Origin: a virus
Virus record (IMG/VR): IMGVR_UViG_3300036760_001167
Coordinates: 42,511 to 106,510 of that record
Strand: one strand, 5' to 3'
Length of the DNA stretch: 64,000 bases
Shown: positions 48,310 to 54,759 of the stretch, one piece after another
How positions within the stretch are numbered: the first letter of the stretch is position 1
Layout of the letters: every line of letters starts with the position of its first letter
Notes under the pieces: model-generated
The model's database searches: none
Told to the model about the DNA's origin: nothing
Seen by the model: the letters and a program-made list of their open reading frames with translations, nothing else
Position numbers and translations under genes: made by a program

Positions 48310-48516
48310 CGGAGGGCCTCGCGCATCTCAGCCTCGGTGCAGCGGCACGCGTCCGCGGCGATGAGGAAGCCGAGCGCGTCGCGCCGGTCAGCCTCGATGC
48401 AGTGGAAGTCGTCGCCGAGCCCGGTGCGCGCCCCAGCGGTGGCCGCAGCAGCCGAGCACGCGATCGCTCCGCGCGTCGCTGGCCTGGGCCTTGCGGAAGT
48501 CGTAGCCGCTGCGCAT
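48306..48516 (-). pseudogene. Apparently frameshifted small gene 2
   Basis: ATG at 48516 opens MRSGYDFRKAQASDARSDRV with GCCGHRW. One extra G in a GGG run (minus strand, near 48425) breaks the frame, which resumes as LGDDFHCIEADRRDALGFLI to the stop at 48306 (ATGA overlap with the next gene). 70 codons plus one base. The restored protein has several Cys/His. Confidence 0.55.
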
Positions 48517-48705
48517 CAGCTGACCGCCTTCGCGTCTTCCCCGAGGTCCTCGAGGTGGTGGCCGCGGCAGGGTGCTGGCGTTCCAGGTCACGATCTCGTT
48601 GCAGCATGCGGAGTAGCCCTGGTCGCCGGTGTTCAGGTCCTCGTAGTCCGTCGAGCCGCAGTTCTCGCAGTGCGTCTCGTTGATGGTGCAGCCGCTCGCG
48701 GTCAC
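48516..48705 (-). pseudogene. Apparently frameshifted small gene 3
   Basis: GTG at 48705 opens VTASGCTINETHCENCGSTD and continues through CCNEIVTWNAST. One extra C in a CCC run (near 48575) shifts the frame; the expected end (CRGHHLEDLGEDAKAVS) lies in the next frame. 63 codons plus one base. Restored, it is a Cys-rich zinc-ribbon protein. Confidence 0.55.
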
Positions 48706-48899
48706 TTGAGGTCGCCCGCCTTCGCGACGAACTCCATGGCCGGGCGGTGCGGGCGGAAGACGTCGGCGCCGTCCGGGATCTGGACCGTGTCGCCGCAGTA
48801 GACCGAGGTCAGGACGAGCGGCGCGTAGCCGCGGACGATGCCGGAGACGACGTTGTCGCCGCGCTCGTCCGTCCACTTCGCGATCAGGTGGCGGTTCAT
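48702..48899 (-). CDS. Hypothetical protein
   Basis: 65 residues, MNRHLIAKWTDERGDNVVSG, beta-rich (an SH3-like barrel is possible). GTGA overlap with the downstream gene. Not recognised. Confidence 0.65.
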   Translation of the reverse strand: MNRHLIAKWTDERGDNVVSGIVRGYAPLVLTSVYCGDTVQIPDGADVFRPHRPAMEFVAKAGDLK

Positions 48900-49183
48900 C
48901 AGGAGTCCAGTCCGTGGAAGGGGTCTGCTTCGATCTTGGCCTGGAGGGCGGCGGCGGCGGCGGTGCGCTTCGCGTCCTGCGTGCGCTGCCAGTCCGCGGA
49001 GGCCGCTGCCTCGATGCGCGCGACGTGGCCGCTGTTGGTGACGACGCTGCCGTCCTCGCGGAGGAGCTCCCACATAGTGTCGCCCGCGCCCGCCGCGCGC
49101 TCGGTGGGCCGGATGGTGGCAACGCTCTTCGCGGTGTACCCCTTCGGCAACCTCATTCCCGTCTCCTTCTTCGTCGTGGTCAT
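48899..49183 (-). CDS. Hypothetical protein with leaderless start
   Basis: 94 residues. ATG at 49183 lies six bases after GATAAT, so the mRNA is probably leaderless; an internal ATG nine codons in is less likely. MTTTKKETGMRLPKGYTAKS then a helical Ala-rich half. Not recognised. Confidence 0.65.
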   Translation of the reverse strand: MTTTKKETGMRLPKGYTAKSVATIRPTERAAGAGDTMWELLREDGSVVTNSGHVARIEAAASADWQRTQDAKRTAAAAALQAKIEADPFHGLDS

Positions 49184-49195
49184 GCTTCTATTATC
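49184..49195 (-). promoter_or_regulatory. Leaderless GATAAT promoter
   Basis: GCCGATAAT (box 49190-49195), six bases AGAAGC, then ATG. The same GATAATAGAAGCAT string occurs at the amidoligase promoter. Confidence 0.6.
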
Positions 49196-49271
49196 GGCTG
49201 CGCGGGCCCTCCGGCGTACCGCCCGGAAGGCTGGTGTCTCGCAGGGGGCGGCCTAGGTCGAAGGGCCCGGG

Positions 49272-49294
49272 GAAGGTAAGGTTTCCTTACCTTC
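49272..49294. repeat. Perfect 9-bp inverted repeat
   Basis: GAAGGTAAG (49272-49280), 5-base loop, CTTACCTTC (49286-49294). It spans the stop codon of the 57-residue gene and lies 75 bp upstream of the leaderless promoter. Terminator or operator. Confidence 0.55.
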
Positions 49295-49460
49295 TCGCGC
49301 GAGGGTCTACGCTGCCGGGCCTGACCGCGGCGGAGCGCGGCGCGTGCGGGCCGACGCCCGCGCCTCTGTCGCTCGGCCTGTGCCAGTGCGGCGCGCCGCG
49401 CTGCCCGCAGCGCGGGTCGGAGCACTGGTCGCCGAGCGCCTCGCGCGGCGCACCGCTCAT
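49287..49460 (-). CDS. 57-residue Cys/His protein
   Basis: MSGAPREALGDQCSDPRCGQ then HWHRPSD: a possible zinc site. ATGA overlap with the upstream gene; the stop lies inside the inverted repeat. Confidence 0.6.
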   Translation of the reverse strand: MSGAPREALGDQCSDPRCGQRGAPHWHRPSDRGAGVGPHAPRSAAVRPGSVDPRARR

Positions 49461-50074
49461 CCGCGCGCCTCGAGCTCGGCCTCGATGGCGGCGATCGCCT
49501 CCGCGTCGTCGTTCTCGCGGAGCACGTCGGCCAGCGTGCGGCGGAGCTTCTCGTCGCCCATCGACCCGAAGTTGCGGAGCCTCCCGCTCGGGCCGCGGCC
49601 GACGCCGGTCTTGATCTCGGGCTCGGCGTCCTCGTCCGTGCCGATCGGCTCGCTGTCCAGGCCCGTCGCGTCGCGCGCCTCGGGCGCCGCCGCGGCGGCG
49701 AGCATCCCGTCGAGCATGCGGCCCAGCTCCTCGTCCTTCTCGTCGCTCGGGTCCTCGCCGATGAAGACGACGCGGAGCTCTGCGACGCGGCCCTCGTCGT
49801 TGCGCCGGACGAAGACGGGGTACTGCCCGTCGCCGTACCCGCTCGAGACCACGATGCCGACGCCGCTCCCGCCGATCGCCTGCGCCACGTCGCTCATGGC
49901 GGTGTGCGGGCCGTGCTCCGCTGCCGCGCCGAAGCTCTCGGGCCAGGTGCGCTCGAGGAACTCCTGCCAGGTCTCGACGGCGCTGGTCGCGTCGCGCCCC
50001 TGCGTGTAGCACGGGTCGCCGACCATCACGCAGCCGGCGTCCACGCTGATCGTTCCTGCGCTCTCCCAAGTCAT
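49457..50074 (-). CDS. Hypothetical protein with GDPCY motif
   Basis: 205 residues. MTWESAGTISVDAGCVMVGD followed by PCYTQG is a pattern I recall from phage proteins of unknown function. VGIVVSSGYGDGQYPVFVRR and VVFIGEDPSDE are beta-rich; the last third is acidic/helical. Confidence 0.7.
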   Translation of the reverse strand: MTWESAGTISVDAGCVMVGDPCYTQGRDATSAVETWQEFLERTWPESFGAAAEHGPHTAMSDVAQAIGGSGVGIVVSSGYGDGQYPVFVRRNDEGRVAELRVVFIGEDPSDEKDEELGRMLDGMLAAAAAPEARDATGLDSEPIGTDEDAEPEIKTGVGRGPSGRLRNFGSMGDEKLRRTLADVLRENDDAEAIAAIEAELEARG

Positions 50075-50262
50075 CTCGCTGCCTCCTGTTCCGCGCGCCT
50101 CCGCGCCTCCCACTCCTCGATGGTGCTGACCCGGACGGGATGCACCTCGCTGTCCTTGACGCGCCACGGGACGACGCGCCGGCCCTTCGGCCCTTCGCAC
50201 CGCACAAGCGACTCGCCCATGCCGCGCTTCGCCTCCGACCACTTCGCCTTGGCCGCGGGCAT
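50071..50262 (-). CDS. Small basic protein
   Basis: 63 residues, MPAAKAKWSEAKRGMGESLV, helical ends and a beta centre. ATGA/TGATG junctions. Not recognised. Confidence 0.65.
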   Translation of the reverse strand: MPAAKAKWSEAKRGMGESLVRCEGPKGRRVVPWRVKDSEVHPVRVSTIEEWEARRRAEQEAAR

Positions 50263-50414
50263 CAGGCACCTAGCGCCTTCGCCGCCGCCTCACCCGCGTC
50301 GTCGACGTACACGATCACGGCCCTGGTGGCGCCCGCCGATCGGGCGACGGACTCTAGCGCGCCGGACAAGCCCGGCGCGAGCTCCTCACCCGCGGGCAGC
50401 TCCAGCGCCAGCAT
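50262..50414 (-). pseudogene. C-terminal part of a small gene, cut at an inversion-like boundary
   Basis: 50 residues: MLALELPAGEELAPGLSGAL then TRAVIVYVDDAGEAA. No ribosome site. The missing front may be the plus-strand fragment at 50566-50640, which would join in frame if the 225-bp island between were inverted. Confidence 0.5.
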
Positions 50415-50640
50415 GACGCATGACCTCGAGCCGCGTGAGCTCGAGGGCCCTATCTCCCCGCGGCGCGGACCCTGTCGCGCGCGTACAGCGAGGCCGAGCT
50501 GGCCGAGTACCGAGCAGGACTGACCGCGCGGTACGCGCGGCTCAGCGGCAAGAGAGGAGCGCAGCATGAAGACGGAGGCAGAGGAGCGGGAGCAGCGGCA
50601 CGCGCGCTGGGACCGCGAGCACCACGCGGCGATGGCGGCT
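50415..50640 (+). other. Plus-strand island, possible inverted segment
   Basis: Surrounded by minus-strand genes but coding-like on the plus strand: a frame with AYSEAELAEYRAGLTARYAR and, after an AGAGAGGAGCGC ribosome site, ATG at 50566 opening MKTEAEEREQRHARWDREHH. Both stop being protein-like at the island edges. Confidence 0.5.
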
Positions 50641-50786
50641 GTGAGCCGTTGCTTCCGCTCGACGAGCGAGTCGAACCACGCCTGCCTTACGCTCTTACGC
50701 TCGTGGCCGCGGGCGCACGTCGCCAGGTCGGAGTTCATGCGGTCCAGCTCGCGGCAGATCCTGCAGTCGCGCTGCTCGGTCGCCAT
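50641..50786 (-). pseudogene. N-terminal part of a small zinc-binding gene, cut at the island
   Basis: MATEQRDCRICRELDRMNSD, then CARGHERKSVRQAWFDSLVE. Coding character ends near 50641 at the plus-strand island. CxxC plus CxxGH suggests a small zinc-finger protein. The ATG overlaps the ligase stop (TAATG). Confidence 0.5.
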
Positions 50787-51700
50787 TAGATGGTCGCCGC
50801 CTGGTCGGCCACTGTGCAGTCGGCCGCGGCCTTGTCGGTGCGGACCCGCTTGAACTGCGGGTGCCGCAGCCCGCCGGTCGGCATGAGCCCCATGTGGGCG
50901 ATCTCGACGACTTGCCCCTTGAGGCTGCCGCCGCGCCACGCGGCGGTGAAGCTCGCGCGCTCCGCGTCGTCCATGCCGCTGCACTGGCCTTGCTCGACGA
51001 GGACGCCGTCGGCGTCGAACTGGCCGAAGACCAGCGCGCCGACCTGGTTGAGGAACTTGCCCTTGCCCTCGGTCGCACCCATCAGCACGACGTCCGCGGT
51101 CCACGTCGCCTTGACCTTGAACCAGCCCGCGCCCCGCTTGCCGCTCGCGTACCGCGCGCCCGGGTCCTTGACGATGGCGCCCTCGAAGCCCTGCGCGATG
51201 AGCTCGGCGACGCGCGCCTCGCTGTTCTCCCACTGCGGCGCGATCTGGATGCAGGCCGCGAAGTCGTAGGCGGAGAGGGCCGCGTCGAGGAACGCGCGGC
51301 GGTCGCGGAGCGGCAGCGCCCGCGTGTCCTTGGAGTCGAACTCCAGGACGTCGAAGACGACGTACGTGATGCGCGCCTCGAGCGGGCGGTAGGAGTCGCT
51401 GCCGAGCACCTGCTGCGCGATGCCCCAGTCGTTCGTGCAGTCGTCCTTGAAGCTGCACGCCTCGCCGTCGAGCCAGGTGCCGACGGGCAGCGCCATGAGC
51501 TCGGCCTCGACCGATCGCAGGAGGCCGCTCTTCTCGGCGCCGCTGCGCGCGAAGATCCGCACGCGGTCCGTGTCGCGGTAGGCGTAGATCCGGTGTCCGT
51601 CGTACTTGATCTCGAGGAGCGTGCAGCGCGCGAGGTCTGCGGGCTTCGGCTTCCCGGCCAGCTGGCCGAGCGCGTTGACGCGCGTCTCTTCGGGCCTCAC
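50786..51700 (-). CDS. ATP-dependent DNA ligase
   Basis: 304 residues from GTG. Motif I LLEIKYDGHR with the adenylated Lys is near residue 30; motif III-like ITYVVFDVLEF, motif IV GFEGAIVKDP and motif V GWFKVKATWTADVVLMG follow, then an OB-fold domain. Seals nicks in phage DNA. GTGA overlap with the small Cys gene upstream. Confidence 0.88.
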   Translation of the reverse strand: MRPEETRVNALGQLAGKPKPADLARCTLLEIKYDGHRIYAYRDTDRVRIFARSGAEKSGLLRSVEAELMALPVGTWLDGEACSFKDDCTNDWGIAQQVLGSDSYRPLEARITYVVFDVLEFDSKDTRALPLRDRRAFLDAALSAYDFAACIQIAPQWENSEARVAELIAQGFEGAIVKDPGARYASGKRGAGWFKVKATWTADVVLMGATEGKGKFLNQVGALVFGQFDADGVLVEQGQCSGMDDAERASFTAAWRGGSLKGQVVEIAHMGLMPTGGLRHPQFKRVRTDKAAADCTVADQAATI

Positions 51701-51819
51701 GACTTCGTCGCCTTGTTCGTCGCTGCTCCGCAGGTTGGGCAAACGTTCTTCGGCATCTCTGCCGCGAGCCACTCCATGCCCTTGGCGGGCGCGAGCGGCT
51801 TGTGCGTGCACTTGTTCAC
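51697..51819 (-). CDS. 40-residue Cys/His protein
   Basis: From GTG with an AGGAG site: VNKCTHKPLAPAKGMEW then CPTCGAA. One zinc site likely. Confidence 0.65.
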   Translation of the reverse strand: MNKCTHKPLAPAKGMEWLAAEMPKNVCPTCGAATNKATKS

Positions 51820-51828
51820 GGTGCGCTC

Positions 51829-51981
51829 CTAACGGTAGGCGCGGCGGAGGCCGCGCGCGAGTGCTGCGGTTATCTGGTCGGAGGAGAGCGCGCCGCGCGC
51901 GGGCTTCGCGGCGGGGCGCTGCGCGGCCGCGCGGCGGAGCCCTCTCACGATTGCCTGGCGGGTCTGCTCGTTCGTCCTCAT
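51829..51981 (-). CDS. 50-residue basic protein with leaderless start
   Basis: MRTNEQTRQAIVRGLRRAAA; a duplicated RGLRRA motif recurs at the end (ALARGLRRAYR). ATG lies six bases after GATAAT. First gene of the ligase operon. Could bind nucleic acid. Confidence 0.65.
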   Translation of the reverse strand: MRTNEQTRQAIVRGLRRAAAQRPAAKPARGALSSDQITAALARGLRRAYR

Positions 51982-51993
51982 GCCTTCATTATC
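51982..51993 (-). promoter_or_regulatory. Leaderless GATAAT promoter of the ligase operon
   Basis: GCCGATAAT (box 51988-51993), six bases, then ATG at 51981. 77 bp from the box start lies CCAGTATAAT, at the position of the CTAG element in the two-part modules. Confidence 0.55.
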
Positions 51994-52068
51994 GGCTCTT
52001 CGGGCCGTGCGGAGGATGGGCCTATCGGGCCGTCTTCTGGCGGCCGGCGGCCTAGACCCTTGGTCCAG

Positions 52069-52074
52069 TATAAT
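52069..52074 (+). promoter_or_regulatory. TATAAT -10 box for the plus-strand genes
   Basis: Perfect TATAAT on the plus strand in CCAGTATAATCAC, divergent from the ligase-operon promoter and about 50 bp before the peptidase fragment. A -35 (TTGGTC at 52060-52065) would be too close. Confidence 0.5.
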
Positions 52075-52126
52075 CACGGCCGAGTGATTCCAAGCCAGAT
52101 GGCCGTCGCTTTCAAGGGATAGCAAC

Positions 52127-52519
52127 ATGCCAGCATGCTACCATAGTTGGGTAAGGGAGGGAAGCGCCGCCCGTCAGCCGGCCGCCCGGATCGTCACCCC
52201 GGCTGATCTCCGCGCGACGCTGCTCGAGGTGGGGCCGGTCTGCGTCGGCGTCGACTGGTTCACGTCGATGGACTCGCCCGTCCAGGAGCACGACAACTCC
52301 TACCTCCCCGTCGACTTCGCGTCCGCGGTCCGCGGAGGCCACGAGTTCGTGCTCAACGCGATCGACCTCGAGCCCGCGGCCGGCCCGCCGTTCTACCGCA
52401 TGAAGAACAGCTGGGGCAAGGGCTGGGCGCACGGCGGCACCGCGCGGATCGCCTGCGCGAAGATGGAGGCGCTCCTGTTCGGGTACGGCGGCGACGCGGT
52501 CCTGATCGACGAGGTATGA
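52127..52519 (+). pseudogene. C-terminal half of a papain-like (C1) peptidase
   Basis: 130 residues. GPVCVGVDWF, catalytic His in RGGHEFVLNAID and catalytic Asn in MKNSWGKGWAHGGTARI match the back half of C1 peptidases. The front half with the active Cys (Q...CxSCW) is missing; only about 50 bp separate the ORF from the promoter. Either a remnant or a Cys-less C1-fold protein. One of only two plus-strand genes in the window. Confidence 0.65.
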
Positions 52520-52531
52520 CAAGGAGGCACC

Positions 52532-52906
52532 GTGAGCACCATCCAGAGGACCGTGACCGTGACCGCCGGGGCCGAGGGAGCGGCGAGACCGTCGCCGACC
52601 TGAGGCACGTGCGGAAGATCGTCAAGACGCTCATCGCGGGCCACCGCCGCAGACAAGGGTGTCGCGGCGCTCGAGCTCGTGTCGGACCCCGACGGCCCGG
52701 CCGAGGAGCAGCACTTCCTCGTGACCGGCGCCGCGGGCGACTACACCTTCGGGACGCCCATCGAGAAGGACGACGGCAGCGGCCAGACGACGGGCGGGGA
52801 CTTCGCGTACTCCGACAACATCGAGGTCGGCCCCAGGATCGGGCTCCGCATCAGCGGCGCCAGCGAGGGCGACGCGTACGACGTGACCTTCACGTTCGAG
52901 ATCTGA
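52532..52906 (+). pseudogene. Plus-strand gene with two compensating frame breaks
   Basis: GTG at 52532 behind AAGGAGG opens VSTIQRTVTVTAGAEG. The protein-like sequence moves to another frame (ETVADLRHVRKIVKTLIAG) near 52575 and back (ADKGVAALELVSDPDGP) near 52645, then runs to 52906 (DNIEVGPRIGLRISGASEGD). One base lost and one gained in short runs would explain it. Beta-rich, resembling small phage decoration or immunoglobulin-like proteins, but not recognised. Confidence 0.5.
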
Positions 52907-52910
52907 CGCG

Positions 52911-52983
52911 TAGGCACCGAGGGACTCGAACCCTCGACCCGCTCCGTGTGAAAGAGCCGCTCTGGCCGCTGAGCTAGGCGCCT
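52911..52983 (-). tRNA. tRNA-Val(CAC)
   Basis: 7-bp acceptor AGGCGCC/GGTGCCT, T-loop TTCGAGT, anticodon loop TTCACAC (CAC, codon GUG). No encoded CCA. First of a minus-strand array. Confidence 0.92.
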
Positions 52984-52984
52984 G

Positions 52985-53060
52985 TAACGGTGGCCGGATT
53001 CGGACCGGCGATCTCGGGATTATGAGCCCCGCGGGGACGGCCAGACTCCCCTACACCGCA
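52985..53060 (-). tRNA. tRNA-Met(CAT)
   Basis: Anticodon loop CTCATAA, T-loop TCCGAAT. The 1-72 pair is mismatched, as in initiators, but the anticodon stem lacks the full three G-C pairs, so initiator, elongator or Ile2 cannot be told apart. Confidence 0.88.
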
Positions 53061-53061
53061 G

Positions 53062-53132
53062 TAGTCCCAGCGGGGGTCGAACCCGCGCCGACGGCTTGAG
53101 GGGCCGGCGTCCTTCCACTAGACCATGGGACC
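53062..53132 (-). tRNA. tRNA-Glu(CTC) with C33
   Basis: Acceptor GGTCCCA/TGGGACT as in tRNA-Glu. Anticodon loop CCCTCAA puts C, not U, at position 33. Confidence 0.85.
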
Positions 53133-53142
53133 GCGCACTTCG

Positions 53143-53215
53143 TGGACCGCCACGGACTCGAACCGTGACCTCACCGATGAAGAGTCGGGTGTGCTGCCTC
53201 TAACACCTGCAGTCC
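53143..53215 (-). tRNA. tRNA-Lys(CTT)
   Basis: Acceptor GGACTGC/GCGGTCC, anticodon loop CTCTTCA (U33 present), T-loop TTCGAGT. Confidence 0.92.
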
Positions 53216-53216
53216 G

Positions 53217-53290
53217 TAGGAACGGGCGGTCTCGAACCGCCGACCTCCGCCTTATCAGGGCGGCGCTCTAACCTGCTGAGCTACGTTCCA
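53217..53290 (-). tRNA. tRNA-Ile(GAT)
   Basis: Anticodon stem CCGCC/GGCGG with loop CTGATAA; T-loop TTCGAGA. The 1-72 pair is T-T. Confidence 0.92.
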
Positions 53291-53291
53291 G

Positions 53292-53363
53292 AGCCGGCTC
53301 CAGGACTCGAACCCGGACTGCCACCTTACGACGGGGGCGTGCTGCCATTGACACTAAGTCGGC
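53292..53363 (-). tRNA. tRNA-Thr(CGT)
   Basis: Acceptor GCCGACT/AGCCGGC, anticodon loop GTCGTAA, T-loop TTCGAGT. One mismatch each in the acceptor and anticodon stems. Confidence 0.88.
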
Positions 53364-53440
53364 ATGCGACCGGCGGCCCCGCTACCGCGTTCCCCCGGAC
53401 GTTGTCCGGGTTGCCGCGGGCCACGAGCTGCCTGTCAGCG

Positions 53441-53513
53441 AGCGGTGCACGGGGCTCGAACCCGCAACCTCCACCTTGGCAAGGTGGCGTGCAACCAGTT
53501 ACACCTGCACCAC
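53441..53513 (-). tRNA. tRNA-Gly(GCC)
   Basis: Acceptor GTGGTGC/GCACCGC, anticodon stem CCACC/GGTGG with loop TTGCCAA, T-loop TTCGAGC. Confidence 0.92.
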
Positions 53514-53590
53514 GTGTGCCAGGGTCCCTCCCCGCAACCCGCGACTTGCCGACGCCGGCAGTCTCGCGCGGTACCTGGCCTACGGCTTCG

Positions 53591-53662
53591 AGCGTCGTCA
53601 GGGACTCGAACCCTGGCCGCCGGGTTGGAGGCCCGGTGCATCTTCCCTTCTGCCAACGACGC
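53591..53662 (-). tRNA. tRNA-Gly(TCC) with C33
   Basis: Acceptor GCGTCGT/ACGACGC, anticodon stem CCGGG/CCCGG with loop CCTCCAA: anticodon TCC, position 33 is C. Confidence 0.9.
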
Positions 53663-53670
53663 GTTGGTGA

Positions 53671-53752
53671 CCGGCGAGCCCGCCGTCGATCTAAGCGGGA
53701 GGCTGTCAGACCCCGCGCCGCACGGCTTACCTTCGCCGCGGCCGACTCGCCG
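53671..53752 (-). tRNA. Degenerate tRNA-like sequence (Val GAC-like)
   Basis: A CGGCGAG/CTCGCCG acceptor-like pair closes about 80 bases, with a GGGGT/CCTCC stem and CTGACAG loop inside, but no normal T-arm. Likely a decayed tRNA. Confidence 0.35.
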
Positions 53753-53756
53753 ATCG

Positions 53757-53829
53757 TGTGCCAAGCAGGCCTCGAACCTGCGACCTCCCGCGTTTCGAGC
53801 GGGCGCTCTCCCAGCTGAGCTACAGACAC
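53757..53829 (-). tRNA. tRNA-Phe(GAA) with C33
   Basis: Acceptor GTGTCTG/TTGGCAC, anticodon stem CCCGC/GCGGG with loop TCGAAAC: anticodon GAA, position 33 is C. Confidence 0.85.
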
Positions 53830-53832
53830 GCG

Positions 53833-53909
53833 TGGAGCGCCGGCCCGCAGTTTTTGTACTGGTGGGAACCAGTCGCCCAGGCGCTACCCGAGCAGAATCG
53901 CGGTGCTCC
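53833..53909 (-). tRNA. Degenerate tRNA-like sequence
   Basis: 77 bases closed by GGAGC/GCTCC with a D-loop-like GCTCGGGTAGCG, but the anticodon hairpin has a 6-base loop (TTCCCA) and no T-loop motif. Could be the relic of the missing Tyr gene, but I cannot show that. Confidence 0.3.
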
Positions 53910-53910
53910 G

Positions 53911-53983
53911 TGGACCACCGGGGAATCGAACCCCGGACCTCCGCCGTGCGAAAGCGGCGCTCTACCAACTGAGCTAGCAGCCC
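53911..53983 (-). tRNA. tRNA-Ala(CGC)
   Basis: Acceptor GGGCTGC/GTGGTCC, anticodon stem CCGCT/GGCGG with loop TTCGCAC, T-loop TTCGATT. Confidence 0.92.
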
Positions 53984-53998
53984 ATGCCTTGAGACGTG

Positions 53999-54010
53999 AT
54001 CATACCACGT
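53999..54010 (-). promoter_or_regulatory. Promoter-like box inside the tRNA array
   Basis: ACGTGGTATGAT on the minus strand (-10 TATGAT at 53999-54004), identical to the 12-mer at 55100-55111. It would add transcription for the ten or so tRNAs from Ala downward. Confidence 0.55.
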
Positions 54011-54021
54011 CCCGCCGATCG

Positions 54022-54107
54022 CGGTGAGCGGAGGAGTCGAACCCCCAGCCGGCTCTCGCCGGCGGCGCGCTTAGCGGGCGGCCTGCCTTGCCTGTAGCGA
54101 GCTCACC
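54022..54107 (-). tRNA. tRNA-Ser(GCT) with C33
   Basis: Acceptor GGTGAGC/GCTCACC, long variable arm GCCGGC-GAGA-GCCGGC, anticodon loop CCGCTAA with C at position 33. Anticodon stem has mismatches at its outer end. Confidence 0.88.
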
Positions 54108-54108
54108 G

Positions 54109-54180
54109 AGGCACGAGCCGGACTCGAACCGGCGGATGCGGGGGTTGCGGCCCCGCGCGTTACCACTTCGCCACCGTGCC
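54109..54180 (-). tRNA. tRNA-Cys(GCA) with C33
   Basis: Acceptor GGCACGG/TCGTGCC, discriminator T, anticodon stem CGGGG/CCCCG with loop CCGCAAC. Confidence 0.9.
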
Positions 54181-54185
54181 GTACG

Positions 54186-54271
54186 CGGAAGGTCGAGGGT
54201 TCGAACCCCCGCGGCTCACGCCGCGACCCGGTATTCGACGCCGGTTGCCGGCCTCTCCAGCATGACCTTCC
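54186..54271 (-). tRNA. tRNA-Ser(CGA)
   Basis: Acceptor GGAAGGT/ACCTTCC, long variable arm GCGGC-GTGA-GCCGC, anticodon loop GTCGAAT. One mismatch in the anticodon stem. Confidence 0.85.
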
Positions 54272-54272
54272 G

Positions 54273-54343
54273 CGGGCGCTCGAGGTGACGATCCCCGGAC
54301 GGCGGGGTTTGGAATCCCGCCTGCGACCCAACGCGCCGCGCCC
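54273..54343 (-). tRNA. tRNA-Trp(CCA), atypical
   Basis: Acceptor GGGCGCG/AGCGCCC with one mismatch, anticodon loop TTCCAAA. D-loop very short and T-loop ATCGTCA instead of TTCRANY. Function uncertain. Confidence 0.6.
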
Positions 54344-54357
54344 GTGTGGTGCCTTCG

Positions 54358-54428
54358 GGTGATCGAGCGGAATCGAACCGCCGTCACGCGGACCACGACC
54401 GCGCGCTCTGCCACTGAGCTACGAACAC
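54358..54428 (-). tRNA. tRNA-His(GTG) with C33
   Basis: Acceptor GTGTTCG/CGATCAC with an extra G at -1 facing discriminator C, the tRNA-His hallmark. Anticodon stem CGCGG/CCGCG with loop TCGTGGT. Confidence 0.92.
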
Positions 54429-54430
54429 CG

Positions 54431-54504
54431 CGCGCCGCGAAGGATTCGAACCCTCGACCTCCCGGTCCGTAGCCGGGCGCTCTGTCCAGCTGAGCTAGCA
54501 GCGC
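54431..54504 (-). tRNA. tRNA-Arg(ACG)
   Basis: Acceptor GCGCTGC/GCGGCGC, anticodon stem CCCGG/CCGGG with loop CTACGGA. A34 would need editing to inosine by the host TadA. Confidence 0.92.
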
Positions 54505-54531
54505 ATCTCGTACGTACAACGTGTGCACGCG

Positions 54532-54604
54532 CGGGGCCGACGGGAGTCGAACCCGCCTCACCGGCGTGACAAGCCGGCGGCCTCGACCGGATGCCTCCGG
54601 CCCC
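54532..54604 (-). tRNA. tRNA-Asp(GTC)
   Basis: Acceptor GGGGCCG/CGGCCCC, anticodon stem CCGGC/GCCGG with loop TTGTCAC, T-loop TTCGACT. Confidence 0.92.
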
Positions 54605-54605
54605 G

Positions 54606-54677
54606 TACCTCCCCGAGGACTCGAACCTCGCTTCTCCCGGTCCAGAGCCGGGCGTGTTACCGCTGCACCAGAGAGGT
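54606..54677 (-). tRNA. tRNA-Gln(CTG)
   Basis: Acceptor ACCTCTC/GGGAGGT, anticodon stem CCCGG/CCGGG with loop CTCTGGA, T-loop TTCGAGT. Confidence 0.92.
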
Positions 54678-54688
54678 CTGGTCGATCG

Positions 54689-54759
54689 CTGGGACGCAGG
54701 GGGTCGAACCCCGATGAGCGCGTGAACAGCGCGCCGTCCTACCATTGAACGACGTCCCA
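54689..54759 (-). tRNA. tRNA-Asn(GTT)
   Basis: Acceptor TGGGACG/CGTCCCA, anticodon stem GCGCG/CGCGC with loop CTGTTCA, T-loop TTCGACC. Confidence 0.9.

Noticed and set aside
53339-53972. Open frames on both strands across the tRNA array
   Set aside because: They are translations of tRNA sequence; repeated TRTL/SNPR-type peptides come from T-arms.
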